The notes below the pieces were generated by a model. That model had not been told where the DNA came from and ran no database searches. It worked only from the letters and a program-made list of their open reading frames with translations. From Chitinophaga polysaccharea (GTDB lineage Bacteria > Bacteroidota > Bacteroidia > Chitinophagales > Chitinophagaceae): a DNA stretch of 64,000 nucleotides. Below are positions 1-8,655 of this stretch, one piece after another (within the stretch, counting starts at the first letter, position 1; each line of letters opens with the position of its first letter). The position numbers and the translations under genes are program-made. The stretch lies in assembly GCF_902150045.1 (NCBI RefSeq), contig NZ_CABFVU010000002.1, forward strand, positions 918,001-982,000, read 5' to 3'.

Positions 1-615
1 GAACCACCAGAGGTCCGGGTTGAACTTCGTCATTACTTCCGCCATTTGTCCTTCGTAGAACTTCAGGAAGCGCTGCCATCTTTCAGGCTGTGCTTTGATA
101 TCGTAGCGGTTACTGTCTTTCAGGAACTGCGGATAATCATTGTGGCTCCAGTCGATCAGGGAAAAATAGGCACCACATTTGATGCTATCGCGCCGCAAAG
201 CCGCGTAGAAAGGCGTGAGCACATCTCTTTTCGCCGGCGTACTGTTAACAACATCCAGTTTACTGTATTTGCTGTCCCACAGGGCCACGCCATCGTGGTG
301 TTTGGTGGTCATTACCGCGTAGCGGGCGCCGGATGCTTTGATAAGATCGGCCCATGCCTGGGGGTTGTACTTATTTGCAGTAAAGCCTTTGAGCTGCTGC
401 ATGTAATCGGGGTAAGATATTTTTTTGTTGTGGAATGACCAGGATTCATCTACTCCTTTAACTGAGTAGATGCCCCAGTGGATGAAAATGCCCAGTTTGG
501 CATCAGCAAACCACTGCATTTTTTCTTTGATGTCATCCGGATTTGTTTTCTGTTGCGCATTGGCAGCGGTGAAAAGCTGCATGGCAAAGGCTCCCAGCAC
601 TAATAATCTCTTCAT
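1..615 (-). CDS. alpha-L-fucosidase, GH29, C-terminal part cut by window edge
   Basis: The frame is open from an ATG at 615 to the left edge, giving 205 visible residues. A signal peptide is present (MKRLLVLGAFAMQLFTAANA, cleavage near Ala20). GH29 hallmarks follow in order: LGIFIHWGIYSV near residue 41, TTKHHDGVALWDS near 103, and NPDLWWF at the edge. In GH29 enzymes the catalytic Asp nucleophile lies just after this last motif, so the window ends about where the nucleophile is expected. The enzyme hydrolyses terminal alpha-L-fucose from glycans, probably in the periplasm. It is divergent from the nucleotidyltransferase at 748. The family call is firm; the exact substrate linkage is unknown. 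Confidence 0.93.
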   Translation of the reverse strand, partial: MKRLLVLGAFAMQLFTAANAQQKTNPDDIKEKMQWFADAKLGIFIHWGIYSVKGVDESWSFHNKKISYPDYMQQLKGFTANKYNPQAWADLIKASGARYAVMTTKHHDGVALWDSKYSKLDVVNSTPAKRDVLTPFYAALRRDSIKCGAYFSLIDWSHNDYPQFLKDSNRYDIKAQPERWQRFLKFYEGQMAEVMTKFNPDLWWF

Positions 616-747
616 TGTTCAGTTTAATTAATCTTTAAAAAAGGGCACTACTACAAAAAGAAAGTGTGAAAATAGTTTTAATGATTAAATTTAGCGCCGA
701 TATTTTTAGGTAAATAGTTGACACTTTATAAAACTAATATCAGAAAA

Positions 748-1650
748 ATGCAACCGACTTTATTGATTCTGGCGGCCGGTATGGCCAGCCGATACGGCAG
801 TTTAAAGCAAATCCAGAAATTTGGCCCCAGCGGTGAAACTATCATCGATTACTCTATTTACGACGCTATCAGCGCCGGTTTTGGAAAAATAGTGTTCATC
901 ATCCGCGAGAATTTTGCAGCAGATTTCAAAGAGATCTTTGAACCGAAGCTCAAAGGCCGCGTGGCTGTTGATTTTGTATACCAGGAAATGGATGCTTTTT
1001 TAGATGGTCATACAGTGCCTGCTGACAGGACCAAACCATGGGGTACTGCCCATGCGGTTCTTTGCGCGAAAAACGCTATCAATGAGCCATTTGCAGTGAT
1101 CAATGCAGATGATTTCTATGGTACCGATGCTTTTGTTAAGATGGCGGAGTTCCTGAACAACGGCTGTAAGCCCAACGTATACAGCGTGGTAGGGTATGAG
1201 CTGGGCAAAACGATCAGTGAGCATGGTTCTGTTTCCCGCGGTGTATGCGAAGTGAGCACAGACGGGAACCTGGCGGCTATCAATGAAAGGACCAAGATAT
1301 ACCCGGAGAATGGACAGATCGTTTACGAAGAGGCAGATGGCAGCAAGCACCCGCTGGCGGCCAATACGCCGGTATCCATGAACTTCTGGGGATTCCATCC
1401 GAGTGTATTTGAGCTGAGCCAGGGCCTTTTCAGCGAGTTTTTGGAGAAGAACAGCAGCAATCCTAAATCTGAATTCTTTATTACAATTGTAGCCGATGAA
1501 TTTACCCGCCGTGGCATTGGCACGGTGAAGGTGATACCTACCAGTGCAAAATGGTTTGGCGTTACCTATAAAGAAGATGCACCAGGCGTGCAGGCCAGCT
1601 TATCGGCGCTGGTTGAGAATGGAGAATATCCAGACAATTTATGGAAATAA
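748..1650 (+). CDS. sugar-1-phosphate nucleotidyltransferase family protein
   Basis: 300 residues. The N-terminus carries the nucleotidyltransferase signature LAAGMASRYGSLKQ (residues 7-20), with the usual G-x-G loop relaxed to GMAS, and a metal-binding stretch VINADDFYG near residue 116. I chose ATG 748, because the earlier in-frame TTG at 718 would add ten residues ahead of a canonical Rossmann-like start. The family transfers a nucleotide to a sugar phosphate in the cytoplasm. It overlaps the next gene, a sugar kinase, by 10 bases. The two probably act in sequence on a salvaged sugar: kinase to sugar-1-phosphate, then this enzyme to NDP-sugar. The sugar cannot be told from sequence; a fucosidase lies next door but is divergently transcribed. 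Confidence 0.85.
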   Translation: MQPTLLILAAGMASRYGSLKQIQKFGPSGETIIDYSIYDAISAGFGKIVFIIRENFAADFKEIFEPKLKGRVAVDFVYQEMDAFLDGHTVPADRTKPWGTAHAVLCAKNAINEPFAVINADDFYGTDAFVKMAEFLNNGCKPNVYSVVGYELGKTISEHGSVSRGVCEVSTDGNLAAINERTKIYPENGQIVYEEADGSKHPLAANTPVSMNFWGFHPSVFELSQGLFSEFLEKNSSNPKSEFFITIVADEFTRRGIGTVKVIPTSAKWFGVTYKEDAPGVQASLSALVENGEYPDNLWK

Positions 1651-2738
1651 AACCCAACAAAAGCATCCTTCAGGCTTTTGGACTTGAGCCTGAAGGATTA
1701 AATGTCCGAAAATTTGGATCAGGACACATCAACAACACTTTTTTGTTAGAAAAAAAGCAGGACGGCAGTAACTACGTTTTACAAAAGATCAATGTAAACG
1801 TATTTAAGGAACCAGGAGTCATCGCCGCCAACCAGAGAATGGCAGCAAACTATCTGGCAGTACATCATCCCGGCTATCTGTTTATTACGCCGATCCCCAC
1901 GGTTAACGGGGAAGAGCTCTTTGTAATTGACAACGAATACTGGAGATTGATCCCTTTTATTGCGGATTCCGTAACGGTGGATCAGGCCGACAACCCAAAG
2001 CAGGCGTATGAAGCAGCCAGACAATTTGGCCGCCTCGCCAGTTACCTTTCGGGTATTGACCTGAAGCCGTTTAAAGCTTCGATTCCAAACTTTCACAACC
2101 TGACCCTCCGGTACAGTGCTTTCCAGGAAGCGATCCGGACGGCGAAGGACGACAGGAAAGTTGCAGCAGAAGAGATGATTGAAGATTTCCTCCGCTATTC
2201 TGACATCGCAGTAACGTATGAACAACTGAAAACAAATCCTGAATTCAGGGATCATCTGATGCACCACGATACCAAAATCAATAACGTATTGCTCAACAAG
2301 GATACTTATGAAGGTATTTGTGTATGTGATTTAGATACCCTGATGCCCGGAAAAATCATCTCAGATCTCGGCGACATGATACGCACTTATGTTTGTCCTG
2401 TGTCTGAAGAAGAAAGGGATTTCAGCCAGATCGTTATCCGCGAAGAATACTACGAAGCCCTTATGCAGGGGTATCTCGCAGAGATTGGCGGTACTTTGAC
2501 AAAAGTAGAAAAGGAACAATTGTTCTTTGCCGGGAAGTTCATGATCTACATGCAGGGGATACGCTTCCTCACCGATTATCTGAATGGTGATGTGTATTAT
2601 CCCATCAAGTATCCGACACACAATTACGACCGCGCAAAGAACCAGCTGGTTTTACTGCAGCGGCTCATGGAAAAAGAAACGGTACTGCAGGATATCATCG
2701 ACAAATGCCTGCATGTAAACGTAGCAAGTGAACAGTAA
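1641..2738 (+). CDS. APH-fold sugar kinase (N-acetylhexosamine kinase-like)
   Basis: 365 residues of the aminoglycoside phosphotransferase/choline kinase fold. The catalytic loop reads MHHDTKINNVLL (about residue 208; Brenner-type H-x-D-x-x-x-x-N) and the Mg-binding motif is CDLDTLMPG (about residue 229). The N-terminal GSGHINNTFLL resembles the nucleotide loop of NahK-type N-acetylhexosamine 1-kinases. The ATG lies inside the end of the upstream nucleotidyltransferase, implying translational coupling. Inference: it makes a sugar-1-phosphate for that partner. Some databases call homologues mucin desulfatase; nothing in the sequence supports a sulfatase. Phosphorylation of another small substrate is possible. 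Confidence 0.78.
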   Translation: MEIKPNKSILQAFGLEPEGLNVRKFGSGHINNTFLLEKKQDGSNYVLQKINVNVFKEPGVIAANQRMAANYLAVHHPGYLFITPIPTVNGEELFVIDNEYWRLIPFIADSVTVDQADNPKQAYEAARQFGRLASYLSGIDLKPFKASIPNFHNLTLRYSAFQEAIRTAKDDRKVAAEEMIEDFLRYSDIAVTYEQLKTNPEFRDHLMHHDTKINNVLLNKDTYEGICVCDLDTLMPGKIISDLGDMIRTYVCPVSEEERDFSQIVIREEYYEALMQGYLAEIGGTLTKVEKEQLFFAGKFMIYMQGIRFLTDYLNGDVYYPIKYPTHNYDRAKNQLVLLQRLMEKETVLQDIIDKCLHVNVASEQ

Positions 2739-2786
2739 ATGAAATCATTTTTTAGAACGTGAACAGTAATGAAATGAAATCATTTT

Positions 2787-2818
2787 ATCCCGGTGCTTCC
2801 TGCACCGGGATTTTTTTT
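2787..2818 (+). terminator. Rho-independent terminator after the kinase gene
   Basis: A perfect 10-bp stem (2787-2796 with 2802-2811), a 5-base loop and a run of Ts from 2811. It sits 48 bases after the kinase stop and immediately before palindromic element A. The stretch 2728-2786 contains a short imperfect tandem duplication of the gene's end (GTGAACAGTAAATG at 2728 and GTGAACAGTAATG at 2759). Confidence 0.9.
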
Positions 2819-2986
2819 GCGGATTTTGTCTTGGTTCAGGATTTAGATGATTACACTGATTTTATTTTTTTGACTTTAAGGGTTGGAATTTCCAATGTAT
2901 ACCTGCTTTGGACTCCCCAATGCCTGAAAAATCTAAAAAAATAAAATCAGTGTAATCATCTAAATCCTGGAAAAGACAAAATCCGC
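2819..2986. repeat. intergenic palindromic element, copy A
   Basis: Two inverted arms of about 53 bases (2819-2871 and 2935-2986) enclose a roughly 63-base core. The outer end is GCGGATTTTGTC. Arms match almost base for base, including TTTAGATGATTACACTGATTT on the left against its complement on the right; they differ mainly at 2831-2836. The core has a small TTGGAA/TTCCAA hairpin instead of the GGGAGAT hairpin seen in copies B-D. The 61-codon frame that runs through it (2759-2944) is low complexity and is rejected as a gene. Related copies lie at 35066, 50370 and 58574. Confidence 0.88.
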
Positions 2987-3128
2987 GTCTTTTTTACACA
3001 AAACCGGTAGATTAATTTATAAGGATCATGCAATTTGTTTAGAAAATACGCAGCTATTCGTTTGTTTTTTTAAATATTTTCAAAAACCTTTAATGTGATT
3101 GATTTTTTACTAAATATTGGGTGTGTTA

Positions 3129-3159
3129 TTGTTTTTTATTTTTTTCACAGATACTTTTG
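3129..3159 (+). promoter_or_regulatory. Bacteroidota-type promoter of the ilv operon
   Basis: A TTG at 3129-3131 and TACTTTTG at 3152-3159 are 20 bases apart, matching the Bacteroidota primary-sigma pattern (TTTG, about 19-21 bases, TAnnTTTG). Transcription would start near 3166, just ahead of the leader ATG at 3189. The region 2987-3128 shows nothing else. Confidence 0.65.
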
Positions 3160-3188
3160 TAGAAACGCTAAAGAAAATAAGGACCTCC

Positions 3189-3305
3189 ATGTGGGTAAAT
3201 AAAGACAATATAAAACTTAATCACATCGTACCTCAGCTCAACTGGGCTATCACGAAGGTCGTGATTATCGTCGTTGTCATTATTAGCCACCAGTATGGAG
3301 GATAG
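3189..3305 (+). CDS. ilv operon leader peptide (Val/Ile-rich)
   Basis: A 38-codon frame between promoter and terminator. Residues 23-32 read KVVIIVVVII (codons 3255-3284); overall 7 Val, 7 Ile and 2 Leu in 38 residues. It ends with two GGA codons and TAG at 3303. A ribosome short of charged Val or Ile tRNA would stall at 3258-3284, leaving GGAGGA (3297-3302) free to pair with the terminator's 5' arm. A ribosome reaching the stop codon would cover it. The longer in-frame extension from 3117 starts upstream of the predicted transcription start and is discounted. The peptide itself probably has no other function. Confidence 0.85.
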   Translation: MWVNKDNIKLNHIVPQLNWAITKVVIIVVVIISHQYGG

Positions 3306-3367
3306 GTAAACGTGCATATAATCACAAAATATAACGCCTTCCTCCGCAAAGAGGGAGGCTTTTTTTT
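3297..3367 (+). promoter_or_regulatory. ilv transcription attenuator (antiterminator and terminator)
   Basis: Terminator: GCCTTCCTC (3336-3344) pairs with GAGGGAGGC (3351-3359) with one G-U pair and a 6-base loop, followed by eight Ts (3360-3367). Antiterminator: GGAGGA at 3297-3302, the last two leader codons, is exactly complementary to TCCTCC at 3340-3345 inside the terminator's 5' arm. The two structures exclude each other, the classical layout for ribosome-mediated attenuation. ilvE starts 33 bases after the T-run. Confidence 0.85.
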
Positions 3368-3399
3368 GGACTGTATATTCCTGGTATAATTTCAATTTT

Positions 3400-4302
3400 A
3401 TGTATAGCTATTACAACGACAACACCATTCTTTACATCAACGGTGAGTACACCAAAGCAAATGCTGCTACAACTGACCTGTATGGCCAGTCGCTCCACTA
3501 CGGCTATGCTGTTTTTGAAGGCATCCGCGCCTACAAGACCGCAAGCGGCGAAGTGAAGATCTTTAAAGCAAAAGAACACTTCGACCGTTTGAAGCGCTCC
3601 TGCGAGCTGATCCACATCCCCTACAAATTTAATAACGAAGAGCTGATCGCCGCTTGTTATAAAGTACTGGAGATGAATAACATGGAAGAAGCCTATATCC
3701 GCCCGCTGGTTTTCTGTCCGCCGAATATGACACTGAAAGCCGCCGCCGAATCGCACATCCTGATCTGTGCATGGGAATGGGGGGCATACCTGGGAGAAAA
3801 GCTGCTGCGTGTTATGACCTCCTCCTACGAGCGACCGAATCCAAAAGCCTTTAAAATAGAATCCAAATCTGCCGGTCTTTATGTAAACTCGATACTGGCC
3901 TCGCAGGAAGCAAAAGAAAAAGGTTACGATGAAGCGCTGCTGCTGGATATGAATGGTTACGTTGCAGAAGGCCCCGGTGCTAACATCTTCTTTGAAAAAG
4001 ACGGCAAAATATACACTCCTCCCGCCGGTAACATCCTCCCAGGCATCACCCGCGCCACTGTTATCGAACTTTGCCAGGAACTGAATATCCCACTGGAAGA
4101 AAAATTATTTACCATCCCTGAGTTAAAAGAAGCTGAATGCGCTTTCTTCTGCGGTACTGCAGCAGAAGTGATCGGTCTCGACTCCCTGGACGGCCAGTCT
4201 TTCAGCAAACCATGGGCACAGTCGCTCGGAAAATTACTCCAACAGGCCTATAAAGCCAGAGTGCTGGAAAAATCATTTCAACGCGAAGCACAATTAGCAT
4301 AA
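3400..4302 (+). CDS. ilvE: branched-chain amino acid aminotransferase
   Basis: 300 residues, PLP fold type IV. Predicted Schiff-base lysine is K156 in ESKSAGLYVNS; the signature GYDEALLLDMNGYVAEG follows, with NILPGITRATVIEL and CGTAAEVIGLDS near the end. It interconverts Val, Leu and Ile with their keto acids using glutamate in the cytoplasm. First structural gene after the attenuator and head of the ilv operon. ATG 3400 sits 32 bases after the terminator run. Length and motifs are normal for the family; D-amino acid aminotransferase is an unlikely alternative given the context. Confidence 0.93.
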   Translation: MYSYYNDNTILYINGEYTKANAATTDLYGQSLHYGYAVFEGIRAYKTASGEVKIFKAKEHFDRLKRSCELIHIPYKFNNEELIAACYKVLEMNNMEEAYIRPLVFCPPNMTLKAAAESHILICAWEWGAYLGEKLLRVMTSSYERPNPKAFKIESKSAGLYVNSILASQEAKEKGYDEALLLDMNGYVAEGPGANIFFEKDGKIYTPPAGNILPGITRATVIELCQELNIPLEEKLFTIPELKEAECAFFCGTAAEVIGLDSLDGQSFSKPWAQSLGKLLQQAYKARVLEKSFQREAQLA

Positions 4303-4309
4303 CCGTTGG

Positions 4310-4351
4310 CTGTTAGCTGTTAGCATCTGCTAAAATGCTAACAGCTAACAG
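4310..4351. repeat. perfect 17-bp hairpin between ilvE and ilvD
   Basis: CTGTTAGCTGTTAGCAT (4310-4326) is perfectly complementary to 4335-4351 around an 8-base loop. Each arm is itself a tandem of GTTAGC units. No T-run follows, so it is not a simple terminator; it may act in RNA processing or stability, or be a REP-like repeat. Similar GCTAATAGCT wording occurs at 8613-8646 before ilvC. The rest of 4352-4550 contains a weak CCTTTA/TAAAGG hairpin (about 4393-4408) and no convincing frame. Confidence 0.75.
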
Positions 4352-4550
4352 TTAAAATCCTTTGAAGGTCGTAAATCGAAAAACTTACAATCCTTTACAG
4401 TAAAGGGTTTTGAAGTTAAAAAGGCAGATTTGAAGACCGGTAAATTGGAATAAGTTGGTTTGAATTTGACGACGTCACCGGGTAATTTGTGCAGAGTTTT
4501 TAAAATAGGGCACCTATAAACACCTGTAATCGGGGTAATAACAAAAAGCA

Positions 4551-6230
4551 ATGGAATTAAATAAATACAGCAAGACGATCACACAAGACCCTACGCAACC
4601 AGCTGCGCAGGCACAATTGTATGGAATTGGTTTAACAGAAGAAGATCTGAAAAAGGCACAGGTAGGTATCGTTAGCATGGGCTACGATGGCAATACCTGC
4701 AATATGCACCTGAATGATCTGGCAAAGGACGTAAAAAAAGGCGTCTGGGCAAACGACCTGGTCGGACTCATTTTCCATACTATTGGCGTCAGCGATGGCA
4801 TGAGCAATGGTACGCCGGGAATGCGCTATTCCCTCGTTAGCCGTGATCTGATTGCAGATTCCATTGAAACCGTTGCAGGAGCGCAGTATTACGATGCGCT
4901 GATCACCGTTCCCGGATGCGATAAGAACATGCCCGGTTCCCTGATGGCTATGGGTCGCCTCAACCGCCCTTCTATCATGGTTTACGGCGGTACCATCGCC
5001 CCCGGAAAATATAAAGGCCAGGATCTCAACATCATCTCAGCATTTGAAGCGCTGGGCCAGAAAATGGCAGGCAAGCTGGATGAAGGCGATTTCAAAGGCA
5101 TTGTACAGAATTCCTGCCCCGGCGCCGGCGCCTGTGGCGGTATGTACACCGCTAATACCATGTCTTCCGCTATCGAAGCACTCGGTATGAGCCTCCCCTA
5201 CAGCTCATCCAACCCCGCATTGAGCCAGGACAAAAAAGATGAATGTATCGCTGCCGGTAAATACATCCGCCTGCTCCTTGAAAGAGATATTAAGCCCCGC
5301 GACATCATGACGAAAGAGGCGTTTGAAAACGCGCTCACCATCATCATGGCCCTGGGTGGCAGCACCAATGCCGTACTGCATTTCATTGCCATCGCAAAAT
5401 CAGTAGGCGTCAATATTAAACTGGATGATTTTCAGCGTATCAGCGACAAAACACCGCTGATCGCCGATCTGAAGCCAAGTGGTAAGTACCTGATGGAAGA
5501 CCTCCACAACATTGGTGGGGTTCCGCTGGTAATGAAATACCTCCTGAAAAAAGGATTTATCCACGGTAACTGTATGACCGTTACCGGTAAAACAATAGCC
5601 GAGAACCTGGAAAACGTGGCAGACATAGATTTCAGCACACAGGATATCATTGTGCCGCTGGAAAAACCACTGAAACCAACCGCCCACATCCAGATCCTTT
5701 ACGGAAACCTCGCTACTGAAGGCTCTGTAGCCAAGATCACCGGTAAGGAAGGCGAACGTTTCAGAGGCCCTGCCCGTGTATTCGACGGCGAATTTGAACT
5801 GATTGCAGGTATTACTTCCGGTAAAGTGAGAGAGGGAGATGTGGTCGTCATCCGCCAGGTAGGCCCGAAAGGCGCTCCCGGTATGCCGGAAATGCTGAAG
5901 CCTACCAGCGCCATCATGGGTGTGGGACTTGGCAAAAGCGTAGCCCTCATCACCGATGGCCGTTTCTCCGGTGGTACCCACGGGTTTGTGGTAGGCCATA
6001 TTACCCCGGAAGCTTTTGAAGGGGGAAATATTGCACTCGTAAAAGACGACGATATCATCGAAATAGACGCAACGAAGAACTTTATCAATGTAGAGATCAG
6101 TGACGAAGAGCTGGCCTCAAGAAGGGCCGCATGGAAGCAACCTGCATTGAAAGTAACCAATGGAATCTTATTTAAGTACGCAAAACTTGTAAAAAATGCA
6201 ACAGAAGGATGTGTTACCGATGAAGCCTGA
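4551..6230 (+). CDS. ilvD: dihydroxy-acid dehydratase
   Basis: 559 residues, the usual length. All three iron-sulfur ligand cysteines are present: C50 (GNTCNMH), C123 (PGCDKNMPG) and C195 (GAGACGGMYTANTM), the pattern of the three-cysteine IlvD/Edd family. It dehydrates 2,3-dihydroxy-isovalerate and -methylvalerate to the keto acids for Val and Ile. Its 3' end overlaps the ilvB start by 11 bases, implying coupled translation. Context with ilvBNC rules out phosphogluconate dehydratase. Confidence 0.96.
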   Translation: MELNKYSKTITQDPTQPAAQAQLYGIGLTEEDLKKAQVGIVSMGYDGNTCNMHLNDLAKDVKKGVWANDLVGLIFHTIGVSDGMSNGTPGMRYSLVSRDLIADSIETVAGAQYYDALITVPGCDKNMPGSLMAMGRLNRPSIMVYGGTIAPGKYKGQDLNIISAFEALGQKMAGKLDEGDFKGIVQNSCPGAGACGGMYTANTMSSAIEALGMSLPYSSSNPALSQDKKDECIAAGKYIRLLLERDIKPRDIMTKEAFENALTIIMALGGSTNAVLHFIAIAKSVGVNIKLDDFQRISDKTPLIADLKPSGKYLMEDLHNIGGVPLVMKYLLKKGFIHGNCMTVTGKTIAENLENVADIDFSTQDIIVPLEKPLKPTAHIQILYGNLATEGSVAKITGKEGERFRGPARVFDGEFELIAGITSGKVREGDVVVIRQVGPKGAPGMPEMLKPTSAIMGVGLGKSVALITDGRFSGGTHGFVVGHITPEAFEGGNIALVKDDDIIEIDATKNFINVEISDEELASRRAAWKQPALKVTNGILFKYAKLVKNATEGCVTDEA

Positions 6231-7944
6231 GATAGCAGATAAGCAGTTAGCTGTAAAGCCTGTGATTACAGGCTCCGAAGCTGTGATCCGTTCCCTGATC
6301 GAAGAAGGAGTGGACACTATTTTCGGGTATCCGGGCGGGGCGATCATGCCTATTTATGATGCCCTCTACGATTTCCAGGATCGGGTTCATCACATTCTCG
6401 TCCGGCACGAACAGGGTGCCACGCATGCTGCACAGGGTTATGCACGTAGCTCCGGCAAGGTGGGCGTAGCTTTTGCTACATCCGGCCCGGGCGCCACCAA
6501 CCTGGTTACTGGCCTGGCCGACGCTTATATGGACAGTACCCCCATGGTTTGCATAACCGGCCAGGTAGCCGCCGCCCTGTTAGGAACTGATGCATTCCAG
6601 GAAACAGACGTGATCGGTATCACCATGCCTATCACCAAGTGGAATATACAGGTAACCCGCCCGGAAGATATTCCCGGCGCAATAGCCAAAGCATTTTACA
6701 TTGCCCGCAGCGGCCGTCCGGGCCCTGTGCTGGTGGATATCACCAAAAACGCACAGTTCGGGGAATTTGAATACGAGTACAAAAAATGTGAGTATATCCG
6801 CAGCTACCGCCCTATACCTGAATTAAACCAGGAAGCGGTAACAGCAGCTGCAGCACTGATCAACAGCGCTAAGAAGCCATTTATCCTCTGTGGCCATGGC
6901 GTACTGTTATCAGGTGCGGAACAGGAACTGATCGCACTGGCAGAAAAAGCACAGATCCCCGTGGGGTCTACTTTACTGGGCCTGTCGGCCGTACCGGTAG
7001 ATCATCCGCTGTACGTAGGTATGCTGGGTATGCACGGTAACTATGGCCCCAATATGCTTACCGGTGAAGCAGACGTGGTGATTGCGGTAGGCATGCGTTT
7101 CGACGACCGTGTAACCGGCGACGTAGGTACCTATGTTCCCAATGCCAAAGTGATACACATCGAAATCGATGCCGCAGAGATCAATAAGATCGTTAAAGCT
7201 GATGTAGCCGTTCACGCAGATGCAAAGCCGGCCCTGGCAGCATTGCTCAAACAGGTAAATCCTGCTGAACATGCAGCCTGGCTGGAAGAATTCCGCGCCG
7301 CAGATAAAAAAGAATACGATAAGGTACAGCATGCAGAACTGTATCCGCAGGAAGGCGAACTGAAAATGGCGGAGGTGATCCGCCTGATCTCAGAGAAAAC
7401 CAAAGGCGAAGCAGTACTGGTAACAGATGTTGGACAGCACCAGATGGTGGCCTCCCGCTACTATCGTTTCAAAAACCCCAATACCAATGTCACCTCCGGT
7501 GGAATGGGTACCATGGGCTTTTCGCTGCCGGCAGCTATGGGCGCCAAAACAGGTACGCCCGAAAAAGAAGTAGTAGCTATCATCGGTGATGGTTGCTTCC
7601 AGATGACGCTCCAGGAACTGGGCACTATTCATCAGTCACAGATCGGTGTGAAGATAGTGATCCTGAACAATAACTTCCTGGGAATGGTAAGACAATGGCA
7701 GCAACTGTTTTTTGACAGGCGCTATTCCTCCACTGAAATGGTCAATCCCGATTTTGTACAGGTTGCCAAAGGATTTTATATCCCCGGTAAAAAAGTAACA
7801 GCAAGGGAAGATATATCCGCCGCTATTGATGAAATGCTGGCGCACAAGGGCGCTTATCTGCTGGAAGTAGTAGTGGAAAAAGAAGATAACGTATTCCCTA
7901 TGGTGGCCGCAGGCGCTCCCATTACCAGCATCCGGCTGGAGTAG
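6220..7944 (+). CDS. ilvB: acetolactate synthase large subunit
   Basis: 574 residues from ATG 6220; an in-frame ATG at 6196 would add eight residues and overlap ilvD more deeply. The thiamine diphosphate enzyme shows the catalytic glutamate in VRHEQGATHAA (E64) and the ThDP/Mg motif GDGCFQMTLQELGT followed by NNNFLGMVRQWQ. It condenses two pyruvates, or pyruvate with 2-oxobutyrate, in the first common step of Val/Ile synthesis. The regulatory subunit ilvN follows 48 bases later. A classic biosynthetic AHAS, not the catabolic single-subunit form. Confidence 0.95.
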   Translation: MKPEIADKQLAVKPVITGSEAVIRSLIEEGVDTIFGYPGGAIMPIYDALYDFQDRVHHILVRHEQGATHAAQGYARSSGKVGVAFATSGPGATNLVTGLADAYMDSTPMVCITGQVAAALLGTDAFQETDVIGITMPITKWNIQVTRPEDIPGAIAKAFYIARSGRPGPVLVDITKNAQFGEFEYEYKKCEYIRSYRPIPELNQEAVTAAAALINSAKKPFILCGHGVLLSGAEQELIALAEKAQIPVGSTLLGLSAVPVDHPLYVGMLGMHGNYGPNMLTGEADVVIAVGMRFDDRVTGDVGTYVPNAKVIHIEIDAAEINKIVKADVAVHADAKPALAALLKQVNPAEHAAWLEEFRAADKKEYDKVQHAELYPQEGELKMAEVIRLISEKTKGEAVLVTDVGQHQMVASRYYRFKNPNTNVTSGGMGTMGFSLPAAMGAKTGTPEKEVVAIIGDGCFQMTLQELGTIHQSQIGVKIVILNNNFLGMVRQWQQLFFDRRYSSTEMVNPDFVQVAKGFYIPGKKVTAREDISAAIDEMLAHKGAYLLEVVVEKEDNVFPMVAAGAPITSIRLE

Positions 7945-7992
7945 CAGCGCCCGGAGGATTCATATTGATCATTTGTAATTCACAACAGGTAT

Positions 7993-8529
7993 ATGCAAAA
8001 AGAATATACAGTAACGGTATATACGGAAGATCGTATAGGTATAACCAACCGTATCACTATCATATTTACCCGCAGGGGCATCAATATCACCAGCTTAACC
8101 ACCGCTGAAACAGAAATTCCCGGTGTGTATAAGTTCGTAATAACGGTGATGTCTACACGTGAGAAGCTGGATAAGGTAGTAGGACAGATAGAAAGACTGA
8201 TTGAAATTCACCGTGCTTTTGTGCATGAAGAAGATGAGGTGGTGTACCAGGAACTGGCACTGTACAAGATTTCTACCAGGTCGTTACATACAGGTGATAT
8301 CGAAAGACTGATACGTGAAAACAATGCGCGTATCCTGACGATCACCGCAGATTATTTTGTGATCGAGAAAACCGGCCACCAGCAGGAGCTGACAGACTTT
8401 ATCAAGAAACTGGAGCCATATGGCCTGATAGAGTATACAAAGAGTGGCAGGGTGGCCATTGTGAAATGGAGCCGCCGTTTTCACGAGCATCTGAAAGAAT
8501 TGCATACACAGGAAGCTCCCGGCATTTAG
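7993..8529 (+). CDS. ilvN: acetolactate synthase small (regulatory) subunit
   Basis: 178 residues. An N-terminal ACT domain starts at once (EYTVTVYTEDRIGITNRITIIFTRRGINI, split here into its strand and glycine loop), followed by an IlvN C-terminal domain (ALYKISTR, ILTITADYFVIEKTG). The subunit binds valine and sets feedback inhibition of the IlvB catalytic subunit. Placed directly after ilvB. Length is typical for the long form of the family. Confidence 0.93.
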   Translation: MQKEYTVTVYTEDRIGITNRITIIFTRRGINITSLTTAETEIPGVYKFVITVMSTREKLDKVVGQIERLIEIHRAFVHEEDEVVYQELALYKISTRSLHTGDIERLIRENNARILTITADYFVIEKTGHQQELTDFIKKLEPYGLIEYTKSGRVAIVKWSRRFHEHLKELHTQEAPGI

Positions 8530-8550
8530 CCGTTGCTTCCGGCAAATAAC

Positions 8551-8576
8551 TGGCTGCCGGCCAGCGCTGGCAGCTG
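8551..8576 (+). other. GC-rich hairpin between ilvN and ilvC
   Basis: GCTGCC (8553-8558) pairs with GGCAGC (8569-8574), with a nested GCCAGCGCTGGC palindrome (8560-8571) as an alternative fold. The following T-run is short. It could be a weak terminator or processing site. Downstream, 8613-8646 is a stretch of imperfect AGCTAATAGCT-type repeats ending eight bases before the ilvC ATG. Confidence 0.5.
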
Positions 8577-8655
8577 ATCTTTTAATCATTATTCATTCAA
8601 ATCACATCTCAGCTAATAGCTGACAGCTAGTAGCTAAAAGCTAAAAAAACAACAC

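Noticed and set aside
2759..2944. 61-codon open frame after the kinase gene
   Set aside because: It runs through a terminator and palindromic element A; composition is that of the repeat, not of a gene.
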